The position numbers were made by a program, and so were the translations under genes. From NCBI RefSeq assembly GCF_026342835.1, contig NZ_JAPEMI010000002.1, positions 186,001 to 250,000 on the forward strand: 64,000 nt of DNA, in the 5' to 3' direction. The stretch's first letter is position 1. Each line of letters starts with the position of its first letter. The notes under the pieces were generated by a model. It was not told where the DNA came from, did no database searches, and saw only the letters and a list, made by a program, of their open reading frames with translations. Below, one piece after another: positions 9,287-18,350 of this stretch. The DNA is from Streptomyces sp. NBC_00154 (GTDB lineage: Bacteria; Actinomycetota; Actinomycetes; Streptomycetales; Streptomycetaceae).

Positions 9287-10038
9287 TCGGTGGGCTCCTT
9301 GAGCGGGGTGAGCAGAACGTCGGCGCGGGTCGCGGCCAGCAGAGTGCGGTCGGGGACCTCGCGCCAGTGCGGATCGTCGTCGTAGGGTTCCGAGGCCACG
9401 ACCGTTCGGTGGCCCGGCTCGGCCAGATACCACAGGGTGTCGCCCCAGGCCGTGGCCACGATCGTCGTACCGTCGGTGAGCAGCAGATTCAGCCGCGAAC
9501 CGGGCGCCGCCTCCGCGACCTCGCGCACCGTGTCGGCGACCGCCTGGGGCACGTCGTCGCCATCCGCGACCCGGTGCTGCACCAGCGCCCAGATCAGGGC
9601 CGAGTCGCAGCGGGCGGCAAGGGCGAGGAGTTCGGCCGGGGGCAGCGTGGCGGCAAGCGGCGCCAGCGATCCGGGCCAGCCCTTCACCGCGCCGTTGTGG
9701 CTGAACAGCAGCCGCCCCGCGGCGAACGGCGCAGCCGCGGCCTCACCGTCCGCGTCCCTCTCGGTGGCGTCCCGGACGGCGGCGAGCAGCGCCGTGCTGC
9801 GTACGACTCTGGCCAGATCGTCGAACGACTGGTCGGCCCAGATGGGTCCCTGGCGCCGGTAGCGTCCTGGGATCGGGTCGCCGTCCGCATACCAGCCCAC
9901 GCCGAAGCCGTCCGCGTTGACCGTTCCGTACTTCTGCCGGCGTGGCTCCCACGACTGGCGGACCAACGCGTGGGGCGGCCGGGTCAGCAGCTCACCGAGC
10001 GCCACGGGCGGCCCCAGATAGGCAATATGGCGGCACAT
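9283..10038 (-). CDS. egtC: Gamma-glutamyl-hercynylcysteine sulfoxide amidohydrolase EgtC
   Basis: A 251-residue class II glutamine-amidotransferase-fold hydrolase. The N-terminal MCRHIAYLG exposes the catalytic Cys2 after Met removal. NADGFGVGWY and SHNGAVKGW are the conserved segments of the Ntn fold. It removes glutamate from the EgtB product. The start codon overlaps the egtB stop (TGATG), and the stop overlaps the egtD start. Confidence 0.96.
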   Translation of the reverse strand: MCRHIAYLGPPVALGELLTRPPHALVRQSWEPRRQKYGTVNADGFGVGWYADGDPIPGRYRRQGPIWADQSFDDLARVVRSTALLAAVRDATERDADGEAAAAPFAAGRLLFSHNGAVKGWPGSLAPLAATLPPAELLALAARCDSALIWALVQHRVADGDDVPQAVADTVREVAEAAPGSRLNLLLTDGTTIVATAWGDTLWYLAEPGHRTVVASEPYDDDPHWREVPDRTLLAATRADVLLTPLKEPTE

Positions 10039-11372
10039 CAGAGATCCCTCGCGGTACGGAATCCGGAGAAGATCTGGCGCCGCACCGGAAGGTCCCAGTT
10101 CCGGAACGTGCCCCGGCAGGCCACGGCGTCCACGGCGAACGAGCCGCCGCGCAGCACCTTGTGGGCAGGCCCGAAGAAGACCTCCGAGTACTCGCGGTAG
10201 GGGAATGCCGAGAAGCCCGGATAGGCGAGGAAGTCGCTCGACGTCCACTCCCACACGTCGCCGATCAACTGCCGTACTCCGAGCGGTGACCGACCCGCCG
10301 CATACGCCCCGGCCGGTGCGGGCCGCAGATGGCGCTGGCCCAGGTTGGCCCGCTCGGGGGACGGGTCCTCGTCGCCCCACGGATAGCGCCGCGAACGCCC
10401 TGACCCAGGGTCGTGGCGCGCCGCCTTCTCCCACTCGGCCTCGGTGGGCAGCCTGCGCCCCGACCAGCGGGCGTACGCGTCCGCCTCGTACCAGCTGACA
10501 TGGAGCACCGGCTCGTCGGCGGGCACCGGCTCGGTCACCCCGAAACGGCGGCGCAGCCACTGGCCTCCGTCCCGGTGCCAGAACAGCGGAGCGGCCAGCC
10601 GGTGCTCACGGACCATCGCCCAGCCCTCGGGTGCCCACCAGCGCTGATCGGTGTAGCCGCCGTCCTCGATGAAGCGTTCGTACGCGCCGCAGGTGACCGG
10701 AGCCGTGTCGATGAAATACCCCGGCACCTCACGCACATGGGCGGGGCGTTCGTTGTCGAGCGCCCACGGCTCGGTCGACGTACCCATGGTGAACGGGCCG
10801 CCGGGAACCATGACTTCGGCGGGCAGCGAGGCCGCGTCGGTGGGTGGCGGCGGCTCCGGTGTGGTGAGCACGGCCGGACCGGATCGCAACTGATGGGTGA
10901 TCAGCATGGTTTCGTCGTGCTGCTGCTCGTGCTGGGCGATCATTCCGAAGGCGAAGCCGGCCTCCACGAGCGGACGGTCACCGATCAGTGTGGTGCTCTC
11001 CAGGACGTCCAGGGCCCTGCCGCGCACCTCCGCGGCATACGAGCGGGCCTCGGCGGGCGGCAGCAGCGGAAGAGAGGGGCGGCTGGCCCGCGGATGCTCG
11101 AAGGCGTCGTACAGCCCGTCGATCTCGGGGCGCATCGCCTCCCGCCCGGCCACTCCGCGCAGCAGCCACAACTCCTCCTGATTGCCGATGTGCGCGAGGT
11201 CCCAGACCAGGGGCGACATCAACGGCGAGTGCTGGGCCGTCAGTTCACGGTCGTCGACGCTGTCGGTGAGGAGCGTGGTGCGTTCCCGGGCGGTGAGGAG
11301 CGCCGCGAGAGCGCGCTGCCGGAGCGCCTCCGTATCGAGATCGGGCGTCGGGGTTGCGGAGGATTCAGTCAT
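10038..11372 (-). CDS. egtB: Hercynine oxygenase (sulfoxide synthase) EgtB
   Basis: A 444-residue non-haem iron enzyme that joins gamma-glutamylcysteine to hercynine using oxygen. It has an N-terminal DinB-like domain and a C-terminal formylglycine-generating-type domain (from about residue 215). The iron ligands are recognisable as His61 in DLAHIGNQEE and His148/His152 in HEQQH, spaced as in known EgtB. The end GGSFAVDAVACRGTFRNWD is typical. ATG 11372 overlaps the egtA stop (ATGA). Confidence 0.96.
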   Translation of the reverse strand: MTESSATPTPDLDTEALRQRALAALLTARERTTLLTDSVDDRELTAQHSPLMSPLVWDLAHIGNQEELWLLRGVAGREAMRPEIDGLYDAFEHPRASRPSLPLLPPAEARSYAAEVRGRALDVLESTTLIGDRPLVEAGFAFGMIAQHEQQHDETMLITHQLRSGPAVLTTPEPPPPTDAASLPAEVMVPGGPFTMGTSTEPWALDNERPAHVREVPGYFIDTAPVTCGAYERFIEDGGYTDQRWWAPEGWAMVREHRLAAPLFWHRDGGQWLRRRFGVTEPVPADEPVLHVSWYEADAYARWSGRRLPTEAEWEKAARHDPGSGRSRRYPWGDEDPSPERANLGQRHLRPAPAGAYAAGRSPLGVRQLIGDVWEWTSSDFLAYPGFSAFPYREYSEVFFGPAHKVLRGGSFAVDAVACRGTFRNWDLPVRRQIFSGFRTARDL

Positions 11373-12703
11373 GAGCGGGCTTTCCTTCCCTCTTCCGGAC
11401 GGATCGCCGGGGGCACCGCATGCACCGAGGGCATCGCGAGCAGTTCGGGCAGATCGTCGGCCGGACATCGGCCCCGGGCGACGAAACGGTCGTGGAAGTC
11501 CGCCACAGCCTGTTGAACTGCCTCGGACGCACCCAGTCGGGGCAGAGCCTCCAGCGCCACTTCGAAGCAGGTCGCGGCTGTCACCCGCAGTTCCGGGTCG
11601 GCCAGGCCGTCACGGGCGGCGCCGACCCAGAGAGGATTGCGCGGAGCGGACCGCGCGCCTGCTATCTCGGCCAGAGGTTTGACGGTGCGGTACACGGTCT
11701 CGGCAGCCTCCGGGTCGTCGAACAGGGCAGTGGTGACGGCGAGCGGCACAAGCCATCCGTCGTCACCGAACTGTGCGTCGATCATGCGCAGTTCGAGATG
11801 TCCGCGCGGGCGAGCCGGCGGAAACAGCGTGGTCATGTGGTACTCGAGATCGGCGCGCGTCGGCGGCCGCGGCGCACCCGTACGGATCCAGTCCCGGAAC
11901 GTCAGACCGACCGGCACGGCCCACGGCGCCTCGTCGCTCCGGATGCACATCACCGGGGCGTCGAGCACATGTGTGGCCCAGTCGTCGCGCGGGGCGAAAC
12001 GGCCCGGCGGTGCCAGGCTCCGAACCGGATCGAGGTCGGCCCACAGCGACTGGCGGGTGGACCGCCATCCCGTCGGCCGGCCCTCCCGGTACGGCGAGTT
12101 GGCGAACGCCGCCACCAGCACCGCACCCAGCAGATGCGCCAGCTGCCAGCGCCGCCCGTAGCCGAGCGGCCCCGGCTCCTCCTCGCCGGCGTCCAGACAG
12201 ACCTGGACGGACGCGGTGGAGCACATCATGGCGCGACCCGCCGGTCCCGACCGGTCCAGCGAGGCCTCCAAGGCGTCGTAGCGGGGCTCGTGCAGCAGAC
12301 GACGTGGGGGATGCCACGGATCGACGCCGAGACCGACCGGTACGAGGTCCAGCCGGCCGAGCGCGGCACGTACGGCGGCCAGGTCGGTGGCCATGGCATC
12401 GACACAGGCCATCAGGGAGTCCGCCGGCTGTGAGCTGAGCTCCAGCTGTCCGCCGGGTTCGAAGGTGAGCGCCGCGCTCAGCGGCAGCGCGCCCACGGCG
12501 GCGACGGCCGCGTCGATGCGGTCGTGGGCGACCGGGGTACGGGGTCGGTCACGGTCGTGAATGAGCCATTCGAGCTCGACACCGACCGTCCGGGGCGGGC
12601 CGGTCTTGAAGCAGATGCATCGCAGTAAATCCTCAGCCTCGCCCTCACCGAGGGGGCGGTCGTAATCGGTCGGACTGTGGCCGACGGGTGCGTCCGGTGA
12701 CAT
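11369..12703 (-). CDS. egtA: Glutamate-cysteine ligase EgtA
   Basis: A 444-residue GCS2-family ligase that makes gamma-glutamylcysteine for EgtB. The glutamate-binding start TVGVELEWLI and the FEPGGQLELSS motif are clear. It opens the leftward egtABCD operon, and its ATG follows a perfect AAGGAGG. Upstream in-frame ATGs would extend the protein into unrelated sequence. No EgtE (the final C-S lyase) lies in the window, so that step must be encoded elsewhere. Confidence 0.95.
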   Translation of the reverse strand: MSPDAPVGHSPTDYDRPLGEGEAEDLLRCICFKTGPPRTVGVELEWLIHDRDRPRTPVAHDRIDAAVAAVGALPLSAALTFEPGGQLELSSQPADSLMACVDAMATDLAAVRAALGRLDLVPVGLGVDPWHPPRRLLHEPRYDALEASLDRSGPAGRAMMCSTASVQVCLDAGEEEPGPLGYGRRWQLAHLLGAVLVAAFANSPYREGRPTGWRSTRQSLWADLDPVRSLAPPGRFAPRDDWATHVLDAPVMCIRSDEAPWAVPVGLTFRDWIRTGAPRPPTRADLEYHMTTLFPPARPRGHLELRMIDAQFGDDGWLVPLAVTTALFDDPEAAETVYRTVKPLAEIAGARSAPRNPLWVGAARDGLADPELRVTAATCFEVALEALPRLGASEAVQQAVADFHDRFVARGRCPADDLPELLAMPSVHAVPPAIRPEEGRKARS

Positions 12704-12852
12704 GCCGGGGCCTCCTTTTTCGGTACGTCCGTACCACCCAAACCGTTGCGGGGAGATCGCACAAGGGTGCCCTTGCGCGGCACATAATCCCGTTGCGCAG
12801 GGAGCGCAGGAGCGTCGATCATGCCCCGTATGCATCACACGGGGGAGTGCCG

Positions 12853-13695
12853 ATGAGCGCACGGCTGCGCGCCATCGCGACAGAGACCGAGTCCATCGTC
12901 GAAGCCGGGCTCTACCGCACGCCCGAGGGGCGTGAGATCAGTATTGAGCGCACTCTGGCCGCCGCGCTCTCCGGGACCCGGCTGTACGGGCCCGATCCGG
13001 TGCCCGTCGCCGCACTCGACACCGACCGCACCGCGGTCATCGAGGTGACCGGCGAGAGCAGCCTGCAGGCGGCGCACCGGATGACCGGCGAAGGGCCGGG
13101 CAGGATCGCCGTCCTGAACTACGCCTCCGCCCGTAACCCCGGGGGCGGCTACCTCAACGGCGCGCAGGCCCAGGAGGAGGCCCTGTGCCGCGGCTCCGCG
13201 CTGTATGCCACGCTGCTGCGGGCCCCCGACTATTACGCCCGCCACCGGGCCGAACGCAGCGCCTTCTACACCGATCGGGTGATCCACTCGCCCGGCGTGC
13301 CGGTGTTCCGTGACGACCGGGGGCGGTTGCTGGACACCCCGTACACCGTCGGCTTCCTCACCTCGCCGGCGCCCAACGCCGGAGTGATCCGCAGCCGGAC
13401 GCCCCAGGACGCCCACCGCATCCCTGCGGCGCTCGCGTCCCGTGCCGAGCGGGTGCTGGAGGTCGCCGCCGTGCGCGGGTACCGCAGGCTCGTGCTCGGC
13501 GCCTGGGGCTGCGGCGTGTTCATGAACGATCCGGCGCAGGTGGCCGGCGCGTTCCGGGCGCTGCTCGCCGACGGGGGCCGGTTCGCCGGCCACTTCGAGC
13601 AGATCGTCTTCGGCATCCTCGACCGCAGCCGGACAGCGGCCACCCGTAACGCGTTCGCCCGGACGTTCGGTCGTGAGCCGCAGACGCAACCGTGA
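12853..13695 (+). CDS. Bacterial-type poly(ADP-ribose) glycohydrolase (TIGR02452 family)
   Basis: A 280-residue macrodomain hydrolase of the compact bacterial PARG type, which removes poly(ADP-ribose) by exo-cleavage. The catalytic loop NPGGGYLNGAQAQEE (residues 95-109) holds the GGG and the two adjacent acidic residues. GAWGCGVFMNDP near the C-terminus is the family's second conserved block. GGGGGAG precedes the ATG. It diverges from egtA with about 150 bases between. The last codons form the first copy of the tandem repeat that follows. Confidence 0.92.
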   Translation: MSARLRAIATETESIVEAGLYRTPEGREISIERTLAAALSGTRLYGPDPVPVAALDTDRTAVIEVTGESSLQAAHRMTGEGPGRIAVLNYASARNPGGGYLNGAQAQEEALCRGSALYATLLRAPDYYARHRAERSAFYTDRVIHSPGVPVFRDDRGRLLDTPYTVGFLTSPAPNAGVIRSRTPQDAHRIPAALASRAERVLEVAAVRGYRRLVLGAWGCGVFMNDPAQVAGAFRALLADGGRFAGHFEQIVFGILDRSRTAATRNAFARTFGREPQTQP

Positions 13696-13910
13696 CATTG
13701 GGCCGGAGGGGTGGAGGCCAATCGTAACGGTCACGTTGAGCCATAGGAGTGTGCACCGACCGTGACGGCTGACGTCGGGCCGGGGGGTATGGCTACCGAC
13801 TCTGAGGTGACGTCGCGCCGGAGAGGCGGGTGCCAACCGTAACCGTCAGGTTGAGCTGGAGGCATGGGCGCCGACCGTGACGGTGTCGAGCCGGAGGGCT
13901 CGACGTCGGC
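13687..13910. repeat. Degenerate tandem repeat, about six copies of a 38-bp unit
   Basis: Units begin roughly CCAACCGTAACGGTCACGTT and continue GAGCCGGAGGGGTGGGTG. The CCGT cores fall at about 13690, 13722, 13760, 13800, 13837 and 13875, spaced 32, 38, 40, 37 and 38 bases. Copies are degenerate. The first overlaps the 3' end of the PARG gene and the last reaches the PemK-like gene. No coding frame is kept through the array. Confidence 0.7.
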
Positions 13911-13940
13911 CGCCACGGACGGTGGGCCCGGTCCCGTCGG

Positions 13941-14426
13941 TCAGCTCCAGCCGTAGCGTTCCCGCAGCCGCCCGACGACCAGATCGAACCGGTCCCGGTC
14001 CAGCGCGCACGCCTCGCGGCGCATCCCGTCCTCGTGCACCCGCAGCACCCGGTCCAGATCGACCCAGGACGGCCGGCCCGAGCTGTCCCACGGTCCGGCG
14101 CCGAGGGCGACCCACTCGCGGTCCCGGTCGTGCTGCTTGCTGGAGAGCTGCACGGCGAGCAGCGTGCCCGTCGCCTCCCGGGCCACCACGAGCACCGGGC
14201 GGTCCTTGCCCCGGCCGTCGTTCTCCTCGAACGGCACCCAGGTCCACACGATCTCGCCGGGGTCGGGATCGCCGTCACGGTCCGGCGCGTACGAGGTGCG
14301 GACCTGGCCCACATCGTGCGGGTCGGCCTCTGCGGTGGCGGTCGGACCGGAACGGCCGGGAAAGTCGGCCGAGCCGTCGGTGCTGGTCATGCTGAATGTG
14401 CCGACTGAACGGTGAGGGATCGTCAT
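13941..14426 (-). CDS. PemK/MazF-family protein
   Basis: A 161-residue protein with a disordered Asp-rich N-terminus and a PemK/MazF fold. The first strand carries GEIVWTWVPFEE, then KDRPVLVVA, then LSSKQHDRD and the C-terminal WVDLDRVLRV. In toxins this fold makes a ribosome-independent endoribonuclease. Here no antitoxin gene lies next to it and the protein is longer than classic MazF (about 110 residues), so it may be a solitary housekeeping homologue. The start is uncertain; ATG 14390 would shorten it by 12 residues. Confidence 0.8.
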   Translation of the reverse strand: MTIPHRSVGTFSMTSTDGSADFPGRSGPTATAEADPHDVGQVRTSYAPDRDGDPDPGEIVWTWVPFEENDGRGKDRPVLVVAREATGTLLAVQLSSKQHDRDREWVALGAGPWDSSGRPSWVDLDRVLRVHEDGMRREACALDRDRFDLVVGRLRERYGWS

Positions 14427-14632
14427 CCGGACACCGTAGAACGTGTACACCCCATTCCGTGGAGTCGGGTCCACCGAACACGCAGCGGAGCGTGAAGGAC
14501 GACGCGGATGCGCTGGGGAGTGCACCGGGCGCGCCGTGCCGCTCGATGGGACCCGGACGGGACAGCACACAGCTGTGGCCGGTACTCGCCCGTGGTTGAC
14601 GGACAAGCACCGGCCACCGCTGCCACGAGCGG

Positions 14633-16162
14633 TCAGGAGGGCGTGCTGCCCTCCTGACCACCCGTCACCGGAATGTGCTCCTTGCGCGGCGTGGGCGGGA
14701 CAGCGGGCGCGACACCGTTGACCGGGGGCGCAGCCTCCGTCCCGCCGTTGCTCCGGCCCTCGCCCTGGCTCATCGTGGACAGCAGCTGGCGGGCCAGGCC
14801 CAGCCCCGTACCACCCATCGTCAGCGCCTTCGCGAACATCTCCGACATGCCGTCGGCCCCGTTCAGCAGCACCATATGATCGACGCTGCTGAAGGCGCCT
14901 GCGCCGGCCTCGACGATCTCCGGCCACTTCTCCGCCAACTGCTGGGCGACCACGGCCTCCTGATTCTCGGCCAGCGCTGCGGCCCGTGCCTTGATCGCCT
15001 CTGCCTCGGCCAGACCCTTCGCCCGGGTCGACTCGGCCAGCGCGAGCCCCTTGGCCTGCGCCGCTGCTGCCTCCGCCTCACCGGTCGCGCGGGTCGCCGA
15101 CGCGGCGGCGGCGCCACGTGCCTTGGTCGCCTCGGCCTCGGCGATCGCCGCCGTCTTCACCCGGTTGGCCTCGGCGATCGCGGCGAGCTCCGTCTCCTTC
15201 GCATGCGCCTCGGCGGCCGAGATCCGGGCGTCGCGCTCGCCCTCCGCCAGCGTGCGCTTCTCGTACGCCTGGGCATCGGCGGGCTTCCGTACGTCGACCT
15301 GCAGCTGTTGCTCGCGCCGCTGGGCCTCCAGCTCGGCGACCCGGGTCTCCTGGACCACGACCTCCTGCCGGGCCGCTGCGTCGGCGAGCGGACCTGCCTG
15401 CCGCGACTTGGCCGCGGCCTTGTCGCGTTCGGCCTGGTAGCCGGCCTGCAGGATCTCGCTGTCGCGGGTCGCCTCCGACATCCGGGCGGCGGCCTGCTGT
15501 TCCGCCTCGGTCGCCCGCCGGTTGGCCTCGGCCTGCGCTATCCGGGCATCCCGCTGAACGGCGGCGGCATGCGGCATGGCGAGATTCTTGATGTACCCGG
15601 TCGGGTCCTCGATCTCATGGATCTGCAGCGAATCGACGATCAGCCCGAGCTTCTCCATCTCGCTGCCGCACGCCGCCCGGGTCTGACCGGTGAGCTTCTC
15701 CCGGTCCCGGATCATGTCCTCGACCGTCAACCCGCCCACGATGGACCGGAGATGACCGGCGAACACGTTGTGCACCCGCTCCGCCATCATCTTCTGCTGG
15801 TCGAGGAAACGGCGGGCCGCATTGGCGATCGACACGAAGTCGTCGCCCACCTTGAAGATGACAACACCGCGCACCCGAAGGGGAATCCCCTGATGGGTGA
15901 CGCAATCGACGGACAGCTCCGTCTCGTTGAGGTCGAGAGACATCTTCCGTACCGCTTGCACGCCGGGCAGGACGAGCGTGCCGTGCCCGGTGACGATACG
16001 GAACCCCATGCCCTGCCCAAGACCTTCGGTCTTGTGCTTGGAGCCCGAGATGACCAGTGCTTCGTTCGGCTCGGCCACTCGCCACATCAGCTTGAACAGG
16101 CCGATCAACACAATGATGGCGGCGAGAACCAGCCCCGCCATGACGCCGATGACCATCGGCAT
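14633..16162 (-). CDS. Flotillin-family SPFH membrane scaffold protein
   Basis: A 509-residue protein. One N-terminal transmembrane helix (about residues 4-25) is followed by an SPFH/band-7 domain (about 30-200, with NEALVISG, QGIPLRVRG and AARRFLDQ), then a long Ala/Glu-rich coiled coil (about 200-400). The C-terminus is Pro-rich. Flotillins organise ordered membrane patches and recruit signalling or secretion proteins. A strong AAGGGGG site precedes ATG 16162. The small beta-rich gene upstream is a likely partner, since SPFH proteins are usually paired with NfeD-like OB-fold proteins. Confidence 0.93.
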   Translation of the reverse strand: MPMVIGVMAGLVLAAIIVLIGLFKLMWRVAEPNEALVISGSKHKTEGLGQGMGFRIVTGHGTLVLPGVQAVRKMSLDLNETELSVDCVTHQGIPLRVRGVVIFKVGDDFVSIANAARRFLDQQKMMAERVHNVFAGHLRSIVGGLTVEDMIRDREKLTGQTRAACGSEMEKLGLIVDSLQIHEIEDPTGYIKNLAMPHAAAVQRDARIAQAEANRRATEAEQQAAARMSEATRDSEILQAGYQAERDKAAAKSRQAGPLADAAARQEVVVQETRVAELEAQRREQQLQVDVRKPADAQAYEKRTLAEGERDARISAAEAHAKETELAAIAEANRVKTAAIAEAEATKARGAAAASATRATGEAEAAAAQAKGLALAESTRAKGLAEAEAIKARAAALAENQEAVVAQQLAEKWPEIVEAGAGAFSSVDHMVLLNGADGMSEMFAKALTMGGTGLGLARQLLSTMSQGEGRSNGGTEAAPPVNGVAPAVPPTPRKEHIPVTGGQEGSTPS

Positions 16163-16327
16163 GCGCCCCCTTATCGCAGTGCCCCGTCGGCACTGCTGAA
16201 CAGACGGAGTCTTCTCCTGCGCGCGGCGACGGAGAAGGGGTGTGCAAAACCTTGCCGCATTCTTGACTGGCGCGGACCCGACGCCTGTGCGTCACACACC
16301 TCAACTCAACTGTTCCGTGCGTGCACC

Positions 16328-16546
16328 TCAACTGTCGTATGCGCGCGTCACATACACCGTGCGCGGGGGAAGATAGTCGATCACCGTCACCACCGTCCCC
16401 GGCTCCATGCGGTCCTTCGACGAGGACGGGTACGCGAGGAAGTGCTCGGCGCCGCCACGGATCCGTACGATCACCTCGCCGACCAGCCCCGGCCCCACCG
16501 TTCCGGTCACCCGGCCGAGCAGTCCCACCATCGACGAGTCATCCAT
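16328..16546 (-). CDS. Small beta-rich protein, possible NfeD/OB-like flotillin partner
   Basis: A 72-residue soluble protein, MDDSSMVGLLGRVTGTVGPG at the start and then strands ending in GTVVTVIDYLPPRTVYVTRA. The Gly/Val-rich five-strand pattern resembles the C-terminal OB domain of NfeD proteins, which bind flotillin-like partners. It sits 165 bases upstream of the flotillin gene in the same direction. The assignment is by pattern and context only. The start ATG 16546 has a weak ribosome site; the longer in-frame extension overlaps the LacI gene and is not credible. Confidence 0.7.
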   Translation of the reverse strand: MDDSSMVGLLGRVTGTVGPGLVGEVIVRIRGGAEHFLAYPSSSKDRMEPGTVVTVIDYLPPRTVYVTRAYDS

Positions 16547-16595
16547 GCCCCGGAGCGTACCCACGCAGGACCGGTCTGGAAGACTGCCCGACGCC

Positions 16596-17618
16596 ATGAG
16601 CCAGTTACCCGAGCAGCCCTCCGAAGGTCCGGTCCCGACGAGCGCCGACGTGGCGCGACTCGCAGGTGTCTCCCGGGCCACCGTGTCGTACGTACTCAAC
16701 AACAACTCGACCGTGCGGATCAGTGATCCGACCCGCCGTCGGGTGAGGGAAGCAGCCGGCGAACTCGGCTACGTGCCGCACGCGGCGGCCCGTAGTCTGC
16801 GCGCCGGACACACCCGGATGGTGCTGCTGCCCACGGGTGGCCATCCGGCCGGATCGCTTCACCACCACTTCTTCCATCAGCTCGAGTCCGGCCTGCGCCG
16901 CCTCGACTACACCGTGGTCCGGCACGGCAGTCTGGGCCTGGACGCCGAGGAGGCCGCCCGTGCCTGGGCCGAGCTCCGTCCCGTCGCCGTCGTCGCACCC
17001 TGCGGGATCGCCCTCACCCCGCAGGGCATCGCCGTGCTCCGCCGTTCCGGGGCCAAGGCGGTGATCACCCTCGGGCCGCAGCCGGTCGACGGCGCCCACG
17101 CCCTGGTCATGGACGAGCGGGAGGTGGGCAGGTGCGCCACCGTGCATCTTCTGGAGCGCGGCCGCCGCCGGATCGGAGTGGTCATGCCCGAGGAACGGGG
17201 CGTCGGCGTGTTCGCCGAACCCCGGCTGGCCGGAGCCCGGCGAGCCGCCGCCGGTGGCGGAGCCCGTATCGAACCGCTGCCCCTGCGGTACGAGGAGGAG
17301 TCGGCCGCCGCCCTCGCCGCGAGGTGGCACACGCTCGGACTCGACGCCGTGTTCGCGTACAACGACGAGTACGCGATGCTTCTGATGCGGGCGCTCCAGG
17401 ACGCGGGCATCGAGGTGCCGGCCGAGACCGCTGTGATCGGAGCCGGGGACCTGATGCTGGGCAGGCTGCTGAGGCCCCGGCTGAGCAGTGTGCGGATGGA
17501 ACTGGCGACGGCGCAGCCGCTGGCCGATCTCGTCGACCGGCTGGTGCAGAACCCAGGGAGCGAGCCCGAGCGTCACGACCTGCTGAGTGCACGGGCGATC
17601 CCTCGCGAGTCGAGCTGA
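16596..17618 (+). CDS. LacI-family transcriptional regulator
   Basis: A 340-residue regulator. The DNA-reading helix-turn-helix is TSADVARLAGVSRATVSYVLNN, followed by the hinge ISDPTRRRVREAAGELGYVPH, and a periplasmic-binding-type ligand domain. The middle loops are shortened and the C-terminal core is less conserved than in sugar-responsive members. It diverges from the small flotillin-partner gene with only 49 bases between, so it may control that pair. No sugar genes flank it. Confidence 0.88.
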   Translation: MSQLPEQPSEGPVPTSADVARLAGVSRATVSYVLNNNSTVRISDPTRRRVREAAGELGYVPHAAARSLRAGHTRMVLLPTGGHPAGSLHHHFFHQLESGLRRLDYTVVRHGSLGLDAEEAARAWAELRPVAVVAPCGIALTPQGIAVLRRSGAKAVITLGPQPVDGAHALVMDEREVGRCATVHLLERGRRRIGVVMPEERGVGVFAEPRLAGARRAAAGGGARIEPLPLRYEEESAAALAARWHTLGLDAVFAYNDEYAMLLMRALQDAGIEVPAETAVIGAGDLMLGRLLRPRLSSVRMELATAQPLADLVDRLVQNPGSEPERHDLLSARAIPRESS

Positions 17619-17734
17619 GGCGGCGGCGGTCCGCCGGGCTCACCGGCGGCAGCACACGGGCCGGCCTGCCCGGCACTGCAACACGGCAGCGCGGCAACGT
17701 GCGCGCCGCGCGTCGCTTGCTTAGCGTCATGACC

Positions 17735-18058
17735 ATGAGCTATCCGCAGAGTTACGAGATCCTGCTCGTCCCCGGGTTCACCGATACCACGACCGAACCG
17801 GCCGAAGCCACCGAACGCCCAGAGGCCACCGACGACACCGACACCACCGAGGGTCCCGAGTCCGTCGCCGCCATCCGCTCGGCCGTCGTGGAGGCCACGG
17901 GCGAGACGGGGGCCTCGGGCTATCCCAGGTACGCCGGGGAGGGCATGGTGGCGGACATCGATCCGGCGACCCGGACCGTGGAGGCCCTGCTGATCGACGG
18001 CGCCGAACTGGACTACGGCCTCTCGGTCAGGGTCTCGGAGCGGAAGACCGAAGGCTGA
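17735..18058 (+). CDS. Small acidic hypothetical protein
   Basis: About 107 residues. A Thr/Glu/Asp-rich linker (TTEPAEATERPEATDD) separates a short N-terminal strand (YEILLVPG) from a folded-looking C-terminus with MVADIDPATRTVEALLIDG and LDYGLSVRV. I do not recognise a family. A -10-like TAGCGT (17722-17727) stands seven bases before ATG 17735, which suggests a leaderless transcript and favours this start over ATG 17729. It lies alone between a regulator and an aldehyde dehydrogenase. Confidence 0.55.
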   Translation: MSYPQSYEILLVPGFTDTTTEPAEATERPEATDDTDTTEGPESVAAIRSAVVEATGETGASGYPRYAGEGMVADIDPATRTVEALLIDGAELDYGLSVRVSERKTEG

Positions 18059-18350
18059 GCCGGGAAGCGGGCAACGTCCTTCTGATGGTGAAGAGTTGGG
18101 AGGGACCGTCGCTGCGTGAGGTCAGCACGGAACGTCGAGCACAAAAGGGAGCAGCAGTTCGATCAATTCCCTTGTCGGTGGGTGCCGCGTGGCTACCATG
18201 TTGCACGTTCAACCGAGCGGGGACACGTTCGATCACCGAACGCAGCTCGCACGGTTGCGCCGGATCGCGTCGTCCCGCGAAGCCGCGGCCGCACCCCCCG
18301 CGCCCCACCGCATGGGACCACCCCTCGAACCGATCGACTGGAGAGTCTTC

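Noticed and set aside
13941..14426. A toxin-antitoxin operon around the PemK/MazF-like gene
   Set aside because: No small antitoxin gene precedes or overlaps it; the upstream bases hold only arginine-rich shadows.
14675..16726. A 683-codon plus-strand frame
   Set aside because: Antisense to the flotillin coiled coil; the leucine/arginine-rich product has no family features.
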